A DNA stretch of 64,000 nt from Ilex aquifolium (taxonomy: Eukaryota; Streptophyta; Magnoliopsida; Aquifoliales; Aquifoliaceae): the NCBI GenBank assembly GCA_951799425.1, contig OX637398.1:2852001-2916000 (forward strand), written 5' to 3'. The notes under the pieces are model-generated. The model had not been told where the DNA came from. It saw nothing but the letters and a program-made list of their open reading frames with translations, and made no database searches. The position numbers and the translations under genes were made by a program. This document shows positions 59,401 to 64,000 of this stretch, piece by piece. Numbering within the stretch: position 1 is the stretch's first letter; every line of letters starts with the position of its first letter.

Positions 59401-61158
59401 TTAGCTTTTTCAATAGGACTCACTCATCTAACATTTATCCAATAAATGATATGCATTTGGCATATAATTTTTGGAGTCTATTTGAATTATATAATATTTT
59501 CCTTTACCTATTAGTAAATAGTTACACCACGTGATAATGTTAATATGGTGTCAATGTGTAACGATTACACTTAATATTTTTTCAACCTTATGATGTTTTC
59601 ATGCTGGTTTTTTTTTCCCTCTCCTTCATGGTTAAAGTCTATTGTTAATTCAACTACAATAACAAAATACACCAGTAACCATAAATACCTTTTATTAAAC
59701 AAAAACTTAAAAATAAAAAAATACAAATAGAATGGTCCGTCCTACTATTATTCTTTAATTTCAGATCAAATTATTCTGTAATTTCACATCAAAAAATCGT
59801 CAATACTACATTTGATAAGGAAGAAAAAAAAACATCATTGATAATAGGGATGGCAAATGGGTGGGTTGGGTTAAATTGGATTGAGCTAAAATAAATCCAA
59901 TCCATTTTTCACTCATTTAGTAAATGGGTTATAATGGGTTGGGTTTATAACAGATTGATCCATAAAATAATTAAAATTCTTAAGAGACACATTAGTACAC
60001 CAAAACATACACACACACACATTAGTAGTACACCAAAATACAAACATACAATGGCGATAGGATCACATAAATTGTTTAGCTCCGAAGTTGTTGTAACCCA
60101 ACTACTCATTGTTCTGGTGCCATCTCTCTCTCTCCCTCTACCATCAAAGCTTTGAAGGGTCGGGTTATTTCCACCCCTAAAATATTTATCCTCACCTCAT
60201 TTTTGCTTACACCCCCCACTTTAAATTATTTTTTTTGTTTGTTCATCCCAACATATATAATTAAACGTATGTTTTCTAATCCCATCCCAACTTCCATTAG
60301 AAACCCTAAACACCCTAGCCTTAAATTCTATCCTCAATTTTAATAAGAGAAACTAAAATCACGGTTATCCAAACCAACAAAAGAAAAATGAGATAATAAG
60401 TTAGTATTAACTAAACCAATCAAGTTGATAAATCAATCATAGTCTTCAACAACTCCTTCGTAACCTCAATTGCCCCTGTTTTCAATCACATGACCGCATT
60501 ATAAAATCCCAACTCTTCTAGTTCATTTATCATATTTCGCTTTCTAGTTCATTTATCATATTTCGCTTAAAAGTCTTCGTCATTTGATAATCAATATCAT
60601 CCAAAATTTGCTTCACTGCCACGTTATCGTCAACTAGATGGTAACAATAATGGATGTGAGGTGGTGGAGATTTGGGTGGGTTTGATGGCGTAGGTGGTGA
60701 TTGTAGATTTAGGGTTGACCAATCACTAGAATGAATATAGAATGGAGCGGGAATAGTAAATGGGGTGAGAAGAAATATTTTAGGGGTGAGAACAGCCCCA
60801 CCCAAACTTGAATGGTGATTATGCAGCCCAAACAGGTAATAGAAGGCAGGATTAGCTAACAAAAATACAGTGAACACGAAATGATGGGAACTCAAATTTT
60901 AAGTATACATAAAATACTGTTGTAGGACAGTAGGAGGGAACAATAATTGTACATATACTTCCCACACCACATACAATAGACAAAAGTGGGCAGACACACA
61001 CCCCAACTGTAATTCAACCATACAACATCTATACATAAATACTCAATAAGCTTCCAAATGATATTATCGTTTTCATTGTCCCACCTTGTCCTATGTTAGC
61101 AAACAGGCAAGCTCAAATCCTACCCTTGATCTTACAGATAGCGTAGTAGCAGATATAT
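59401..61158. other. Intergenic region between transposon and WRKY gene
   Basis: No supported host gene. Holds a GGGTTGGGTT-type patch near 59860-59945, the candidate element at 60162-60798, and presumably the WRKY 3' untranslated region at the right-hand end. Confidence 0.5.
60162..60798. mobile_element. Candidate DNA transposon with about 40-bp terminal inverted repeats
   Basis: The left end reads GGGTTATTTCCACCCCTAAA and then ATATTTATCCTCACCTCATTT. The right end, inverted, reads GGGCTGTTCTCACCCCTAAA and then ATATTTCTTCTCACCCCATTT. The arms match at about four of five positions. A 26-bp unit (CTAGTTCATTTATCATATTT...) is tandemly doubled at 60518-60569. The interior minus strand has one open frame of 121 codons crossing the right border. 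No target duplication was defined. Confidence 0.6.
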
Positions 61159-63293
61159 TTATGCTGCGATTTGCTCTTCTTTTAGCTGTAACAGGACTGG
61201 TCTTTGGTCTGTGCTTCCGAAATCTAGTTCAACATGTAGGGCAGGTTCCCCATGCACCACTTTTTTCGGTTTTGACTGCAATCCATCACCACTGGCTGTA
61301 CTGTGGATCCTGTTTCTGGCTGCCGGGATGTCATGACTATGTTTTCCTTCATATGTAGTTATCACAGATTTGGGGTCTGTTGAAGCCCTCTCGACATGTT
61401 TACGCACGTTGCACCCCACAAAAGTGCATCTGTAATAGCTCCTGTGGACAAAATGCAGATGCATCAGATATCATCTTCACAGAGGTAAACAAAGTTGCCT
61501 CAGGACAGCTCAGAAGCAAACAAAAATATGGATAAAAGAGCTCGCAACAAATAGAAAATATGCAGTGTTAGACACCCCAAAATAGCAAAACAACACCAAG
61601 ACAGTATTGTATGCCTTCTAGATTAGATTGAAGATTATATATATAAAAAAAATTGAAGCATGAGAAGTACTATTTTATCAATATAAATAATCACTTCATC
61701 AATACGATGATGCAAAGGCTGTTATATAAGCCATGACAACATACAGTTACAGAAAGGTGCCACCCTTGATAGATCAAGAGGGAAGAAAATGATTTCGATA
61801 GACACTTCCAAATACATAGGATAATGTGAGTCAGTTGAGTTACTTTTTCATTTTGATTATGAATTTCTTTCATCCCCCAATAAAGTATAGTTCTCCAAAC
61901 AGTCCGCCCAATTAAAACACTGACAAATAAACGATAAATTTATCTATTATCAACTACAAATAATCTTAAAACATCTGCTGTTGATTTTTCATGGCCAAAG
62001 AAGTTGCAATCACTATAATCAATGGGTATGCAATCTAATAAGTAATGTGAATAGAAAATATTTCAAAAGAATCTTGGAACCAAGTTGAATGATGGAATCA
62101 CCATAAACAGAAACGAATCAACATTAATGCCTGTCACTATATCTTATCATATGTTATGATGTAAAAGATCCCAAATATCAACACCCAACATCTTTTTTTT
62201 TATAAAAAAAAAAATTGGAATGAGGAGATGAGGTTTGAACCCACAACCATTTGCAGGCGAAAGTGGTCCTTAGCACTGGATCACACCCTCACCTCACTGC
62301 CCAACATATTTTCCTTCACTGAAAAACACCCAATATGTAGACAGAGTCACAGAGCTGTCACCTTGGATGAGGATTTCCCTTGACCACTTTCTGCCCATAT
62401 TTTCGCCACTTGAACCCATCATCCAAAAGATCAACTTCACTTCTTGTCTGCACAATGATTCGTGGTTCTGTGACCATTTTATGTGACAAAGCTAGATCAG
62501 ATGCCCCCATCTGTGTGTTCCTGCACCTCAAGGCAAGTTATTATAGAGAGAGAGAGAGAGAGAAATCCACAAACATGAAAAACTAGTAATGGACTTGCCT
62601 TCTCTTGGAATTCGGTTCATCACCCCCCTCATTGATTATCATTTCAGCATCATCCATTTCATCCCTGTCACTTAATCCAGGTAACTGTTCGGATGTCGAC
62701 TGGGTGGATACCTGATTCTTTCTGGGCACTGAATGAGAAGGTAATGCTTCTTTTGACTTGCTCTTTTCTGTCTGAACTTGTGAACCAAGTTCAGACTCCA
62801 TCTGAGAGTTCGTAGTTCCCTCCACATCACCAACTTTAACACGTTTATTGGATCGAGGCAGCTCGTGGTTGTGCTCACCCTTATAAACAATCCCAGTTAT
62901 TTGACCATCAGTGGCACACTCAACTTTCTTCTTGACAGGGCAAGTGAGCTGTGTGCATTTATAATAGCTCCGATGGTACTCACTCGTCTTGACCTGCTTC
63001 TGCCCATATTTCCGCCAGTTATAACCATCATTAGCCGGTTTATCAAGGGGAGCAGGTACAAGTTTCCGATCAGATTGTGAAACCTCTAATGTTTCCATCT
63101 TGGAACTTTCAGAGCCTGACACTATGGGATGAGTCTCTTGTTGTGTCGTTTCAATAGGATCTTGTGCCAATGACAAAGACGGTGCTACTGAGGAAGGCTG
63201 ATATTCAGCTTGAGTGGGCGTATAAGACTGGGACAGAGCAGCCTGAGCTGTAACATGTGCCAAGGCCTGCTGGTGTGACATTCCAAAAGGGCT
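61159..63293 (-). CDS. Group I WRKY transcription factor, C-terminal exons (5' end beyond window)
   Basis: Nuclear W-box-binding regulator. Three exons are visible, read downward: 63293-62599, 62520-62362 and 61441-61159. The first starts at an acceptor (ATGCAG|AGCCC) with [20 protein letters not shown], a phrase usual in WRKY3/4-type proteins, so more exons must lie right of 64000. Two WRKY domains: [14 protein letters not shown] with CX4C (CTQLTC) and HNH, and [20 protein letters not shown] with CX4C (CTFVGC) and HSH. The conserved intron falls after the codon for the last Arg of NPHPR, as in all group I genes. The intron after the first visible exon has a GC donor (AGAGAAG|GCAAGT). Both zinc-binding sets are complete and the frame is open to TAA, so the part seen looks functional. 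Confidence 0.94.
62208..62300 (-). mobile_element. tRNA-derived SINE-like head in a WRKY intron
   Basis: Read on the minus strand, GTGATCCAGTGCTAAGGACC resembles a pol III A box. About 35 bases on, GGTTGTGGGTTCAAACCTC resembles a B box (GGTTCGANNCC). The adjacent T/A-rich stretch at about 62192-62214 would be the tail side. It lies in the intron between the two WRKY-domain exons that end and begin at 62362 and 61441. No target duplication was resolved. Confidence 0.45.
62554..62564. repeat. Short (GA)n run within the GC-AG WRKY intron
   Basis: GA dinucleotide patch (about 62546-62564) between the two WRKY exons at 62520 and 62599. The intron is only 78 bp long. Confidence 0.6.
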
Positions 63294-64000
63294 CTGCATG
63301 AAATTTAAGAAACAAACATGAGATTATCATACAAACCGAGCCCCTAAGACGATTATCGTATGGCATTGGCACACCAAGTTCCAGGGTACATAAGCTGTCT
63401 CAACAATACTGAGAGCGTCCTATCCACACACTACATGATGGCTAAGGTAGCTGGTACAGGTAATATAATCCTTAGTTTTAAAGTTTTCATTACCATGCAA
63501 CAAAATCAAACATTCAGTCTTGTCGGAAACAAATACATATTCCAGGTAAGAAAACTATCTAATATATACATCTAAAGTCCCAAGAAGAAGTGATTCAACT
63601 GATATCTGAAAAAGGAACATGGATATATAAATTCAAGAAATTACAACATGATACTATTTCCCAAATCTGCTGCTCCAACATGTAACAAGTAAGATTGTGG
63701 TAAGGTCCATGAAATGAGAAACAGTTTACCATATTGAGAGATCCTAGTCATAGTTGTTAGGTTGGGTGTAATGCTGCCATCCTCAACCATGAACCGGCAA
63801 GGTGGGGAGGTCATAAGTCCAAATAGGGATGTGCACAGTACTTATCAAATATACATATAGTTCCGCAATTATCATCAAATCCTCTGCTCCAATACACTTG
63901 GCCTTGATAGAATTGCAACTCAAATTCAGCACAGAGCCATAAGATTAGCCCACTCCTACAAAAATTGCTTTAGGACTCAACCGGAAGTATCTCCAGTCCA
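63294..64000. other. Upstream intron of the WRKY gene, running off the window
   Basis: No exon of the WRKY N-terminal part is readable here. The short open frames have no family features. Confidence 0.55.

Noticed and set aside
60530..60895. 121-codon minus-strand frame with a hydrophobic start
   Set aside because: It crosses the border of an inverted-repeat element, and the tandem 26-bp unit falls at its end. No homologue is recognised.

Overview
The window is nuclear DNA of a flowering plant, almost certainly a woody core eudicot. The evidence is AT-rich introns with GT-AG borders, (GA)n/(TC)n microsatellites, Ty1/copia, hAT and MITE-like repeats, and plant-only families (group I WRKY, AP2/ERF, SnRK1, OSCA/CSC1, DUF1336). 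The species cannot be fixed from sequence alone. Gene models below were built by hand from reading frames and splice sites, so borders are exact where a GT/AG could be read and untested otherwise.

Layout. 1-1322: 3' end of a decayed copia retrotransposon with its 3' LTR. 1789-11653 (+): six exons of an OSCA/CSC1-like (HYP1-type) channel gene whose 5' half is absent; its 4.6-kb intron holds repeats. 15855-17168 (+): single-exon AP2/ERF factor of the RAP2.11/ERN1 type. 17371-19084: a 1.7-kb foldback element with GGT/GTG-rich arms, just behind that gene. 20401-27028 (-): complete SnRK1 alpha (KIN10/KIN11) kinase, with a leader intron and a leader exon near 27.7 kb. 28476-29084: a non-autonomous hAT element with a perfect 8-bp target duplication. 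31102-32100 (+): intronless multi-pass membrane protein of unknown function. 37891-43334 (+): intact EDR2-like DUF1336 gene. 45037-46158 (+): intronless plastid homoserine kinase. 47750-50563 (+): truncated, frameshifted second copy of the DUF1336 gene. 51712-57395 (-): CDK-like protein kinase with an MGC myristoylation start. 58156-59392: a second 8-bp-TSD transposon rich in GGATACG-type motifs. 61159-63293 (-): the last three visible exons of a group I WRKY factor whose 5' end lies beyond the window.

These are ordinary unlinked plant genes, not a pathway cluster. Two themes stand out. A segmental duplication of the DUF1336 gene brackets the homoserine kinase gene, and the second copy has lost its leader, a reading frame and its last three exons. 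Inverted-repeat elements also sit close to several genes: 3' of ERF, upstream of SnRK1, upstream of homoserine kinase, and upstream of the CDK-like kinase. I found no convincing new multi-gene system. The strongest unusual structures are the foldback element and the duplicated, internally deleted DUF1336 locus.
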